A stretch of 64,000 nucleotides of DNA, from contig NC_068344.1 of assembly GCF_014633365.1 (NCBI RefSeq), forward strand, positions 17,065,669 to 17,129,668, given 5' to 3'. Positions 44,496-54,284 of this stretch are shown here, piece after piece; position 1 is the first letter of the stretch, and each line of letters begins with the position of its first letter. Under the pieces are notes generated by a model. It saw only the letters and a program-made list of their open reading frames with translations, was not told the DNA's origin and did no database searches. A program made the translations under genes and the position numbers. Source of the stretch: Diospyros lotus (Eukaryota; Streptophyta; Magnoliopsida; Ericales; Ebenaceae).

Positions 44496-44565
<70 letters not shown>

Positions 44566-45036
44566 TTGGGGAAGACACCCACTTAACAACACAATATATT
44601 TTATATATATAAAAGAGAGAGTTAGTTGAGAAGGTGGAATTCTCTAGCTGAATGGACTATTGTGTTGAGAGAAAGAGAATTCAAGAGTGAGAGATTGTGA
44701 GTGTATATTATATATTATGTATGTAAGTGCATTCTCAACAATTGCAGAGAAACCTAGAGAGTGAGAACGAGGGAAACAAATGATTTGATGAAAGAGTGAG
44801 AGAATTCGAGAAGCCAAACAAAGAGAAGGATATTGGGGAAGAGGAGGACACAAGGTGCTGTTGTAGACAATTTGGTTTGTCAAAGAGGAAGAAGAGGAAA
44901 ATATGAAAAAGGAAGAGGCAGTCTAGCAGCATGCAAGGTAAGCTGGTTTTTCTTCGATTCTCTCGAATTTAAAGCCATAACTAGACTCCTCAATGTCCCT
45001 AGTAGCTGATTATTGCTTTGCATGTGTTGGATTTAA
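42209..45036. other. Unclassified repeat-like intron sequence
   Basis: No reading frame recognised. At about 43290-43410 lies TTGCAATAACCAGCCTTGAG, reminiscent of terminal repeats of some plant DNA transposons, but no partner was found. At 43735-43990 the phrase TGGGGTTTCTACAATCCC recurs with variations. 44100-45030 looks like a non-coding leader/LTR of a degraded element. Gypsy H is inserted at 45037, and similar sequence continues after it. Confidence 0.4.
44495..44565. repeat. (TA)n-(GA)n compound microsatellite
   Basis: About 24 bp of TA repeats pass directly into about 47 bp of GA repeats with a single interruption (AAAG). A second, shorter GA run lies near 43607-43623 after a GC/GT alternation. 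Confidence 0.95.
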
Positions 45037-45549
45037 TGATGCGGTCACCAACCAAGACTTGGCGCAAGGCCGACCCAACCAAACCGGAACAGTATCACCA
45101 AAATAGTAGTGTCATAATGTTATTTTAATACTTTTAAGTTTTAGAATTCTACTTGATTTAGGATTCTATTTTATATTTCTACTTAATTTAGGATTCTATT
45201 TCATGTTTCTACTTGATTTAGGATTCTACTTCATGTTTGATTAGGATTTTATTTTTATTAGGATTCTAGTTGACTTTTATTTAGGATTTATTTCTATTAG
45301 AATTCTAGTTGGATTTTGTTTACAAATATTAGATGGATTTGGATTAGCCAAATACTATAAATATGCCTAGGATCTAGAGTTTGTAATCAAGTTTTTCTCA
45401 ATACAAATTTCAACAACCTATTTGGGTTTTTTAGCAAAACGGTTTTGTTTTTGCGTCTTCTTGAAAGTCAAACTTCGGCCATTGAAGTTTATTCTTTCAA
45501 AGGTTTATTTTGGTGTGTTTTCTTTACACTCACGCTACATGTTGCGTCA
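45037..45549 (+). repeat. 5' LTR of gypsy H
   Basis: 513 bp; TATA box CTATAAATATGCC as in F. Longer than F LTRs through extra copies of TTCTACTTGATTTAGGATTC-type repeats. Confidence 0.9.
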
Positions 45550-45589
45550 GGTGGTATTAGAGCGGTTCATCAACTAATTAGATAGCCAA

Positions 45590-47092
45590 TCTTGAAGGTA
45601 ACGGTAGCAACCAGCCTCGTGACGGTGATCGTGGGCCGCTTGCAGTTTGGAGAGCAATTGAAGAACAACGGGAAATAACTCGTACAATGGAGTAGCAATT
45701 GGAGCGAATCCGCAACCAATTGGGCGTTTTACAACGAGTTAAGGATAATCAGAACCGGACTAATGGCATGAATCAACCCGGCTATGTTAAACCGAGAACA
45801 CCAGCCATTAATCCTGTCCTCATTAATCCTAGAAGACCAATGATAGATGATAGCGACGATGAGGATGAACTTGGTCGTATGATAGCCAACCCTAGTGGTA
45901 AAGGGGTTAGGAGGAATGCGCAGCAACACAACCATTTGGGAAACTATGAGTATAAACTAAAGAATGGCTTTTCGATGAGTTTGGAGCTTGATTTCGAAGA
46001 TTATGTTGTCTCAGCAACCTCAACGTCTACAAACTTAGGTTTGATTTATGCTGCTAACATGATAGAAACTCCAAGATTATTGACTCATACTGGGGTATTT
46101 TCAGTCCCGAGGGCTCAAGCATTGCTTCACAACCCAATGATGGTGGTGTTTCTTCTGATCGACTTGTGACTGTAAAGGAGATGGAGGTCATGGTAGCAAA
46201 TCCTTCTACAGTTTATTCAAGCTCTGGCATGGTTGAATCTAAGGCAATAAGAACATATTCACCTTCGCAATTACAAAAGCAAGATGGTCACATGGGTCTC
46301 TTTGTGGATAGGGGTGTTGGATCTCCTAGGCTAGTTAACTCAACTGCTACTATAGCTGATCAAGTGCTTAGACCAAAGGAGGATTCAAGCATCAATAGTT
46401 GAAGTGATGGAGAAATTGCTGGTAGTCATGGAATAAGCCTTTATTCAAAATAATTGGAAAAGAATGCTTCTTCAAGCAAGAAAAATTTATGGATGAATTT
46501 GGAAGCTATTGAGGAATCAAAATCAAGAAATCTGATGAAAGGAGAAGGACCTATGATAAGATCTACCAGATTAGAGAAGCGCTTAAAATGGAAAGTTCAA
46601 CGTCCTCAATCTAACAGTAATAATACAATAGAGGCAGAGGGCAACAAACATGGTGATGGTTGGACCCATGCCAACGAAGATAGGGCTAAGAGGGGAAGGA
46701 ATGTCTTTGCTTATGTTCCCTTGACAGAAAAGTTCAAGCAGTTTAAGAAGATGTCAAACAAAAGTTGCACAAATAAGAAGTACAAGGCGACAACTGACAA
46801 GCATAGGAAGCATAAGGTATTTGAGGTTGGAGATGAAGTCATGATATTCTTGAAGAAGGAACAGATTCCAGCAGGAAAGCAGAACAAGTTCAAGCCAAAG
46901 AAGTATGGTCCTTACAAGATTCCAAAGAAGACCAATGACAATGCTTATGTTGTGGATTTGCCTAATCATATAGGTATTTCTAAACATTCAAAGTGGCTAA
47001 TTTCTCTTCGTACTTATTGGATGTGGATTTGTCCAAACAGGATCAAAATTCGAGGTCGAATTTTTTCTCAAGTGAAGGTGAATGATGCGGTC
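45590..47092 (+). pseudogene. Gypsy H chimeric internal ORFs
   Basis: The start matches F gag (ANLEGNGSNQPRDGD region, IRNQLGVLQRVKDNQNRTNG, NPRRPMIDDSDDEDELGRMI, NHLGNYEYKLK) to about 45962. Sequence from about 45963 to 46735 has no counterpart in F: a frame with few stops reads [71 protein letters not shown] and [11 protein letters not shown]. From 46736 it matches F integrase tail: [20 protein letters not shown] and [20 protein letters not shown]. The middle could be captured host sequence or a diverged gag; I do not recognise a domain. Confidence 0.7.
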
Positions 47093-47608
47093 ACCAATCA
47101 AGACTCGGCCCAAGGCCGATCCAACCAAACCGGAACAGTATCACCAAAATAGTAGTGCCATAATGTTATTTTAATACTTCTTAAGTTTTACAATTCTACT
47201 TGATTTAGGGTTCTACTTTATATTTCTACTTAATTTAGGATTTAATTTAGGATTCTATTTCATGTTTCTACTTGATTTAGGATTCTACTTCATGTTTGAT
47301 TAGGGTTTTATTTTTATTAGGATTCTAGTTGACTTTTATTTAGGATTTATTTCTATTAGAATTCTAGTTGGATTTTGTTTACAAATATTAGATGGATTTG
47401 GATTAGCCAAATACTATAAATATGCCTAGGATCTAGAGTTTGTAATCAAGTTTTTCTCAATACAAATTTCAGCAACCTATTTGGGTTTTTTAGCAAAACG
47501 GTTTTGTTTTTGCGTCTTCTTGAAAGCCAAACTTCGGCTATTGAAGTTTATTCTTTCAAAGGTTTATTTTGGTGTGTTTTCTTCACACTCGCGCTACACG
47601 CTGCGTCA
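47093..47608 (+). repeat. 3' LTR of gypsy H
   Basis: 516 bp, highly similar to 45037-45549 by eye; the purine-rich AAGTGAAGGTGAA upstream is the likely polypurine tract. Confidence 0.9.
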
Positions 47609-47820
47609 GATTTTGCAAGATCTAAGCAAAAACTGAGTTGAAGTAGAAGAGCTACTCAGTTGGACTGCCATAGGTTCAAAGGTTTGGGTAAGTGGTAATT
47701 TAAGCTAAGTATGACGTCCATAGAGAAATAATTTGACCTTGCATGTGTGGGATATGTGGAAGAATGAGCAAAACATGAGCCCGAAGCTTCCTTGGTCAAG
47801 TGTTTGACAATTTGAGGCTA

Positions 47821-49362
47821 CTACAACAACAACAACATATCCAGCTTTTATCCCACTATGTGGGGTCGGCTACATGAATTATAGACTTCCATGTATTTCT
47901 ATCTTTTGTCATATCTTCATTTAAATCCATACACTTCATATCAAACTTTAATGTCTCTCCCAAAGTCTTCTTGGGTCTGCCTCTACCTCTTTTTTGACTA
48001 ATTGTTCCATTTCATCAACTTTCCTTACAAGAGCGTCTCTTGGTTTCCTTCTCACATGACCAAACCATCTTAGTCTAGTCTCTCTCATCTTCTCCTCGAT
48101 TGGCACTACTCCTACCTTATTACGAATAACTTCATTTCTAATTTTATCCTTTCTTGTATGGCCGCACATCCATCTTAATATCCTCATCTCCGCCACACTC
48201 GTCTTTTGCTCATGTTTGTATTTGACTGCCCAACATTCTGAGCCATACAGTAAGACTGGTCTTATAGCTGTCCTATAGAATTTTTCTTTCAGTTTTAATG
48301 GGATTTTACCATCACATAACACCCCCGATACATTTCTCCATTTTAGCCAACTTGCCTTAATTTTATGTGCGACATCCTTGTGAATTTCTCTATCTTTTTG
48401 AATCACTGATCCTAAATATCGAAAATGGTCTTTTCTTTGTAAGATTTGGTCTTCCAGTTTTATTATAACATCATCCACTCTTGCATTCTTTCTAAATTTA
48501 CATTCCATATATTATGTTTTCTTTCCACTTAATTTAAGTCCCTTAGATTCTAAATTGTTTATCCACAACTCAAGCTTAATGTTCACTCTTTCTTTTGTTT
48601 CATCCACCAACACTATGTCGTCTACAAATAGCATATACCATGGCACCTCTGTCTAAATATCTTTAGTGAGTTCATCCATTACTAGAGCAAATAAGTATGG
48701 ACTCAGTGCAGAACCTTGAAGCAGTCCTATTCTAGTTGTAAACGGTTCAGTATCCCCTCCGCATGTTCTGACCCTTGTCTCTACACCGTGATACATGTCC
48801 TTAAGGGCTTGTATATAGGCTATTCTGACTCATTTCTTCTCTAAAACCCTCCATAATACTTCTCTAGGGACCCTATCATAGGCCTTTTCTAGATTTATAA
48901 ACACCATATGTAGGTCCTTCTGATGATCCTGATACCTTTCCATTAGGCGCCTCAGTAGGTATATAGCTTCCATTATTGACCTACCAGGCATGAAACCAAA
49001 CTAATTTTCCGAGACCTTTGTTTCTTTTCTGAGCCTCTGCTCTATTACTCTCTCCCAGAGTTTCATGGTATGGCTCATTAACTTAATTCCTCTGTAATTT
49101 TCATAGTTTTGAACATCTCCTTTGTTCTTGTATATAGGAACCAAAGTACTCTTCCTCCACTCATCTGGCATCTTTTTTGATTTAAGGATCGCGTTAAATA
49201 ATTGCGTTAGCCAGGAGATACCCTTTTCTCCCATGCATTTTCATGCTTCTATTGGTATATTTTCTGGTCCCACCGCCTTATGATTTTTCATCTTTCTTAA
49301 TGCTTGTCTTATTTCATTTGAACTTATGCGTCGATAAAATGTATAGCTCACGTTCCCTTCGG
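47821..49362 (-). pseudogene. RTE-type LINE, 5'-truncated
   Basis: Antisense non-LTR retrotransposon. From right: YRRISSNEIRQALRKMKNHK, GEKGISWLTQLFNAILKSKK, RKSTLVPIYKNKGDVQNYEN, YRGIKLMSHTMKLWERVIEQ (49234-49001), [40 protein letters not shown], catalytic FVDDIVLVDET near 48620, and the frame 48508-47948 with FRYLGSVIQKDREIHKDVAH, RPVLLYGSECWAVKYKHEQK and RLRWFGHVRRKPRDALVRKV. The 3' end is (TTG)n (antisense of CAA repeats at 47823-47836). Stops at several points; the endonuclease and N-terminal RT are missing. The C-terminal part is a clean 186-codon frame. Confidence 0.9.
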
Positions 49363-51867
49363 AGTTACTAAGATGTCCAACCTAACTCTTGTGTGCTAAG
49401 TATGCAATAAACTGAATTGGTTCAAGGTGAGTGTAGGTTAACTTGTCTTGTATGTCGATTAAGTGATAACACTGGTTTACCCGTGAGCTAATAAGCATAT
49501 ATATGCCTTTGCATATGTAGGTATGAAAGGCTAGGCTAAAACTAGAAAGACTATTCACAAGGGGCATTGGCCAAGCTATCTGAGAGACTTGTGTTTGGTT
49601 AAGCTCAAATCTTTTTAATTGTGATGAATTGGGATTGGTTTGGCTATATGAAATGTCTTGTAGTTGAATACCTACCTACATGTGTGAGTTAAAGAATATA
49701 TGCAATTTTTTGGAAGTTTTGGGCCTTAATGCAATTTTCATAAAGTTTGGGGACCCTAAGGTTATTTTTGAATTTTTAAGGGTCATTGAGATATGATTGC
49801 ATTATTTGAGGCTTGAGCGATACTTGTGGTTTGATAGGAATCGAGGTCCAAGCTAAAGGAGATGATCATGCCAGCACCCAAGTGTTGAGTTTTATCAGAA
49901 ACTTGAAGTCGAGCATGCTCAGTCACAAGTAGTACCAGGATGAGGAGGCCCCAAATAAGAGGATCTTATCCTAGATATAGGGTCCACTTATGTGATGAGT
50001 TATGCGGGGGCTGACATTGGTGATTACATTGTAGGTACTTGTAGAGTTGAGAGTAGCACAAGTATGACAACTGGCCTGCCAACAGTTTCTGGTAGGTAAA
50101 AGCATTGAACCTGCTTAGTTAGTATTCAGATGGCCTACTAGTTGGATATTAGTAGGACTTGATTGAGGCTATTTACATGTCTAGGGTACAAGAAGAGCCC
50201 CAATAACAAGGGAGTGAACCTCGGTCAACTAGGATTGTGGATGGTGGCCAATGATGTAGTTGATAACCAGTGGACCTCCCGAGCTCTTGTGGTTGTGGTA
50301 GAATGGTGGCCATAGAGGACCAAGTAAGTATTCCTTTAGATTACCTATAGTTAGAGCTTGCATGGTTCATATGGTGACATAACTAGCCTTAGGTGTGTGG
50401 GACCTCAATAAGTCCTAGGTGGGACAAGCATTGTTGTAAAGCTGACCCTAATGGAGGGTTGAGACAAGGTGTGGTTAGTCCCTGATGAGCTAGTATGAGG
50501 GACAAGAGGTACCTAATGAATGAGCTTACAAGGCAAGGAAACTCCTAGTGAGATACTACGGAGATCGGAGGCTAAAATGGTTAATTGGTGAACCTAGATA
50601 TGATAGTAAGAGGAGAAAGCCATAATTGAAAAAAACGTGGTAGTGATTTGCTTGCACAACTTTTTGTGAGTTGGAAATGTAGGTAAGACCTGTAAGGTGT
50701 CTAAAGGTGATGAGCCATGATAAGGTGAATTAAGGGACGCTATTAAGAGAAATGGATGGCCTATGAGAGATACAGGCCAAGTCAAGTAACTGGGTTGAGT
50801 TGTGTTGCTTGGGGAACACTTAGGAACTCAATAGCCAACAATTAAGACTCATTGAGAAAGTGAGGTAGCCAAGGCAGTGTAATGCCTTGAATGGATGGTT
50901 AAGCTGGCTTGGTAATGGTACACATATTGGATATGTGAAGTTAGGTACAATGGGGCACTGTCAGATATTATCTAGAATGGAAACCAAGCCAAGCTTGGTC
51001 ATTGTGCACATATGAGGTATAAGAAGGGAGAGTTCAGTTCTAACAAGATGGAAAGTGCCAAAGTACTTTGGACGTTGATGCTTAAGCCAAGTGGAGGCTG
51101 AGCACGTTTGATAGGCTTGGGTATTTGAATGTGTTGAGGGCACTCCGGATGATGGTTCCTTAAGCCAAGATGGGCCAAGCATGTTTGATAAGCCAGGATA
51201 TATGCATTGTGCATTCTAGAGTGCATATTTGTAGTGCTTGTGATCATCTATGGATCTATAGGTATGCTTACTAAGAGTTCGCTCATGATTATTTCTGCCT
51301 GCCAGCCAGTACTACAGAATGACACCATTTTACATTGATCTCTTTCGTATCAAGTTAGCATTGGATGTAATTGTAATAGAATCAGTGATGTAATGTAATT
51401 TGAGTTTATAACGTACATGAAAGAATAGAAGAATTGCACAGAGAAATGAAAACAGAGAGAGAGAGACTAAATTCTCTGAAAAATTCTGGACCAAAATCTT
51501 ATTGAGTGAATATTGTAAGATTTCATTCATAATGGCTAATCTAACAACCTCTAACAACTTCTCTAACAAACTTACAGCTGGCAGCCAGGTGGTAAAACTA
51601 AATAACTGACTAAAGAGAAGCCTGCCACATAAGCTAGGTAACTACTCTTTGAATGCTCACAAGATACATTGCTGGAGGCTATGATGTCACTCATATCTGT
51701 TATTAGATGATGATGTATTTATGTTAGGTTTTGATGCAATGGCTCAGTGATATCTATGATGCATGTGTATGGGATAACACAGGTCAGATTCTGCTGGTCC
51801 CAAGCTAAGAATTCCGCACTTGATATCACTTCAGCGAGATGACCAGCAGCCAGAAAGGAAAAGGCTT
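49363..51867. other. Unclassified degenerate sequence in intron 5
   Basis: No protein domain on either strand. G-rich + strand with many TAG/TGA codons. 49370-51300 reads like the non-coding interior of an old long-terminal-repeat element. Within it, AAGCCAAG(T/A)GG..GAGCACGTTTGATAGGC (51076-51116) and AAGCCAAGATGGGCCAAGCATGTTTGATAAGC (51163-51194 area) form an imperfect duplication about 80 bp apart. Confidence 0.35.
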
Positions 51868-52030
51868 AAGAAAAACCGAGCTGGTACTCTGGGATTTTAA
51901 TCAACTGGGTGTCCTTCCCAGGTGCAGCTGAGGGGTTAGGCCACTCATGGTTTGTGAGTTGGCTCCCCTGTGGGGGGCAGGGGGTGGTCACAACTGCATG
52001 TAATTTCCTTTTTTTTCCTGAATAAGATCG
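51868..52030 (+). repeat. Candidate tRNA-derived SINE
   Basis: About 163 bp flanked by the 8-bp AAAGGCTT (51860-51867 and 52031-52038). AGCTGAGGGGTTAGG (51926-51940) resembles a polymerase III A box, and GTGAGTTGGCTCCC (51954-51967) a degraded B box. A T-rich tail (CCTTTTTTTTCC) lies near 52009-52019. The A-B spacing is shorter than usual and the A box is far from the 5' end, so this is tentative. Confidence 0.4.
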
Positions 52031-52585
52031 AAAGGCTTTTCCCATTTCAATATAACCTGTGTATGGTTTCGTTTGATAAGTAATGGTATTGTTCTTCCTC
52101 TTGATTTTAATCAAGTGCTTGAAGCTCTTTTTTCTCTTTTACCAGAATATTACACATTTTAAAGGAATTGCAAGCGCTATATTTTGCATGATCAGTTATT
52201 GCATCCATTAATAGTGACAGTGACTCATATATGTAGTTGTGTGCCTGTTGTGGAAAATTTTGACATGGAGATTCAGTCAGCAGCATGTCACAGGATTATT
52301 AGTTTTCTTTCTAATTAACTTCATATTATTATTATTATTATTGCTTTTTTTTTTTGTTTTTGCAAGAGGGGGGGGGGGGGGGTGTTGTGAGATTTATTGG
52401 GTTCATTCAGGGTGGACCTTTCCAAACTGCAGTTAAAAGGTTTCTGTATTGAATATAATAAGTGTTGGAAATTTGAAGCAACAAGCAATGGATGTGTGTT
52501 GATTGTATGGCAGATGAATTGCCCGCATGATCATTGATACATGACTTGCTATTTATTCATTATGAATGCCTTTTTTTTTTTTCAG
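52031..52585 (+). other. 3' part of PIR intron 5
   Basis: Host intron up to e6. Contains (ATT)n at 52325-52341, a T-rich run and a 15-base G homopolymer at 52368-52382, and a T13 tract before the e6 acceptor. No gene. Confidence 0.75.
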
Positions 52586-52662
52586 GTGGATCATTGTTTT
52601 GATACATTTGTCCTAAAGTTGTGTGAGACTATTTTTACATACTACAAAAGTTGGGCAGCAAG
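52586..52662 (+). CDS. PIR: PIR/SRA1 exon e6
   Basis: A long polypyrimidine tract and TTCAG end at 52585. The frame reads VDHCFDTFVLKLCETIFTYY then KSWAA and the first two bases of a Ser codon, followed by donor GTAGAC. It matches the family segment directly after IEAE. It lies 11.3 kb from e5 but only 96 bp from e7. Confidence 0.92.
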
Positions 52663-52758
52663 GTAGACACTTGCGCTCTGGTTTGCACTTAATCCTACTG
52701 AATTGTTGCAAACTTTGTCTTTTTTTACCTTTTCTTTTTTGGTTCTGAAATTCTGCAG

Positions 52759-52861
52759 CAAGCTGCTTGATCCCTCATTTCTTTTTTCCCTGGATTATGG
52801 AGAGAAGTTTTGTGTGCAGCCTATGAGATTCACTTCGCTACTAAAGATGACCAGAGTGAAG
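52759..52861 (+). CDS. PIR: PIR/SRA1 exon e7 (last in window)
   Basis: Acceptor TTCTGCAG ends at 52758. The first base completes Ser, then KLLDPSFLFSLDYGEKFCVQ and PMRFTSLLKMTRVK follow, matching the family at ASELLDPSFLF..QPMRFT. Donor GTATTG follows a complete Lys codon. The next family residues (LGRTINLRSLI-like) are not found downstream before 64000, so the following intron exceeds 11 kb. A drift such as E to K at the exon junction is compatible with normal divergence. Confidence 0.92.
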
Positions 52862-53906
52862 GTATTGAGATTTTATATCAATTTATTGATTTTTATATGA
52901 TCTTTCTCCAATCTTGTGATTATCTTGTAATTTTGGGCTTTGTTATTCACTTTTGAGCATCATACTGTTTATTCTGCTGTCTTGTTTCATGTTTCACTTG
53001 ATCTCTGAAGGTTCTGTGATCATGCACTCATGATACTACAAGAACATACCAAGCCTTAATCCTTCTAGTTGGAGTCAGCTGCTACATGCATTCTAGCTCA
53101 ACAATGATCACTTTTTATGACCAGTTCTTCAATAAGTCCATTATAACGCATTTCATGCAAAAGAGTTCCCTACAAGTTTTTTTGGTCTTTCGCTTCCTCT
53201 TTTGCTAGAAACTTTGTCCTTTCCATCCCCTCTTCTCGTAGGGGCATCTATTGATCCTCTTCTCACATGAATAAACCATCTTAATAATGTTTTATTCATC
53301 TTTTCTTCAGTTGGAGTTACTCCAAATTTAGGACTGATGACCTCTTTTTGATTCTATCATTTCTTACAATTCACACCTCCCATAACATCCTCTTTTTCAT
53401 TATGTTCATCATATTTTTCACGTGCTGGTGCTTTGTTTGTCACTGATGTCTCTGAAACTACAACCCTTCATGGAGATCACTATTGCAGTTAGAATTTGTT
53501 ATTGTGGATATCTAGATACACCTTTTGCCTGAAACTGAAAATAACATGGAATTCCTCCCTGCATCAGCCACTGTTCTAGATGTACGACTTCATATGCTGT
53601 TTATCTGGAAACTAGTTCCTTTGAAGCAGCCTTCAACCTTTTCATTTTTCCAATTCTAGTCTTCCCGTTGCCTTTCCCTTAGAGTCCACTGTTTATAGCC
53701 CTTAATTCATGCCAGACTGATGTAGCTTAGAGCCCAAGAAGGTTACTTGATAGCGAACTATTGTGAATAGTGGGATTATATGAGCTGGTATGTTTGTGAT
53801 ATATGGGGATCTATGTGTGCATGTGCATGATGGTGGCTTATCATGTCAATCCGGTTGATGGCAAGTTAATCAAGGAGCAGTAGATCAATCAAGGAGGCCA
53901 CTACCT
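52862..53906 (+). other. Start of PIR intron 7, with degraded LINE tail
   Basis: Host intron after donor GTATTG. 53030-53440 resembles, in antisense, a decayed copy of the LINE tail at 47821-48200: TCACATGAATAAACCATCTT here corresponds to TCACATGACCAAACCATCTT there, and the order of neighbouring phrases is the same. 53441-53906 holds nothing I recognise. Confidence 0.55.
53030..53440 (-). pseudogene. Old RTE LINE 3' fragment
   Basis: Antisense similarity to the LINE tail at 47821-48200 in several short blocks (53185-53400). No open frame survives, and it is clearly older than the copy at 47821-49362. Limits are approximate. Confidence 0.5.
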
Positions 53907-54146
53907 TGATAGATTAAGAGTTATTAAGAAGTTTCCTAAGTTAAACTTAGGAAACTTTCTTAATACCATAGCTTTCTTAAAAATGTATATATGTTTTGTG
54001 GTAGTGTTTGTAGATTAAATGTTTATAGAGTCTAGTGTTTCTAAAATTGTATAGTTTCCTTTTTGGGTTGTTCCTATCCTCTATAAGAGGACCTTGCTCG
54101 TGTATATTGGATTAATCAAGAAAGTAGAAGTATTCTTTTTTCTACA
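53907..54146 (+). repeat. 5' LTR of Copia J
   Basis: Ends TTTTCTACA directly before the PBS. The start TGATAGATTAAG is chosen by the TG rule and by analogy with Copia G; uncertain by tens of bases. Contains an inverted pair TTTCCTAAGTT/AACTTAGGAAA near 53940. Confidence 0.55.
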
Positions 54147-54284
54147 TGGTATCAAAGCCATCGATCTCGACCTGATACACCTAAAATCCTAGTGCTTTTA
54201 TTGCACAACCCCTTCTTCGTTATATCTAAAGCTCCTCTCCTTTTATCAAAGCCTTTATTGCTTCTTTCAACTTATTTGGAGATC

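Larger units (their letters stand above)
45037..47608 (+). mobile_element. Gypsy H, non-autonomous relative of F
   Basis: LTRs 45037-45549 and 47093-47608 belong to the same family as gypsy F (TGATGCGGTCACCAA..GCGTCA). PBS TGGTATTAGAGC has one change. The duplication GATTT is at 45030-45034 and 47609-47613, with two extra bases AA before the 5' LTR. The internal region is only 1.54 kb: gag N-terminus, an unrelated middle part, and the integrase C-terminus. No protease, RT or RNase H, so mobility would need proteins supplied by F-like elements. Confidence 0.88.
3696..52861 (+). other. PIR: PIR/SRA1 (CYFIP family) gene, central seven exons
   Basis: This is the only host gene I can support. Its product is the plant homologue of CYFIP/Sra-1 (PIROGI/KLUNKER), a subunit of the cytoplasmic SCAR/WAVE regulatory complex. 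The family links Rac/ROP GTPase signalling to ARP2/3 actin nucleation in trichome and pavement-cell growth (family knowledge). Seven exons with AG/GT borders splice into a stop-free frame of 319 codons. The family protein is about 1,280 residues, so this is roughly residues 430-760 (inference). N-terminal exons lie upstream of base 1. The next exon, expected to begin around a GRTINLRSLI-like motif, was not found before 64000. The introns are filled with transposable elements, yet no exon carries a stop, frameshift or insertion, which argues for purifying selection. Confidence 0.93.
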
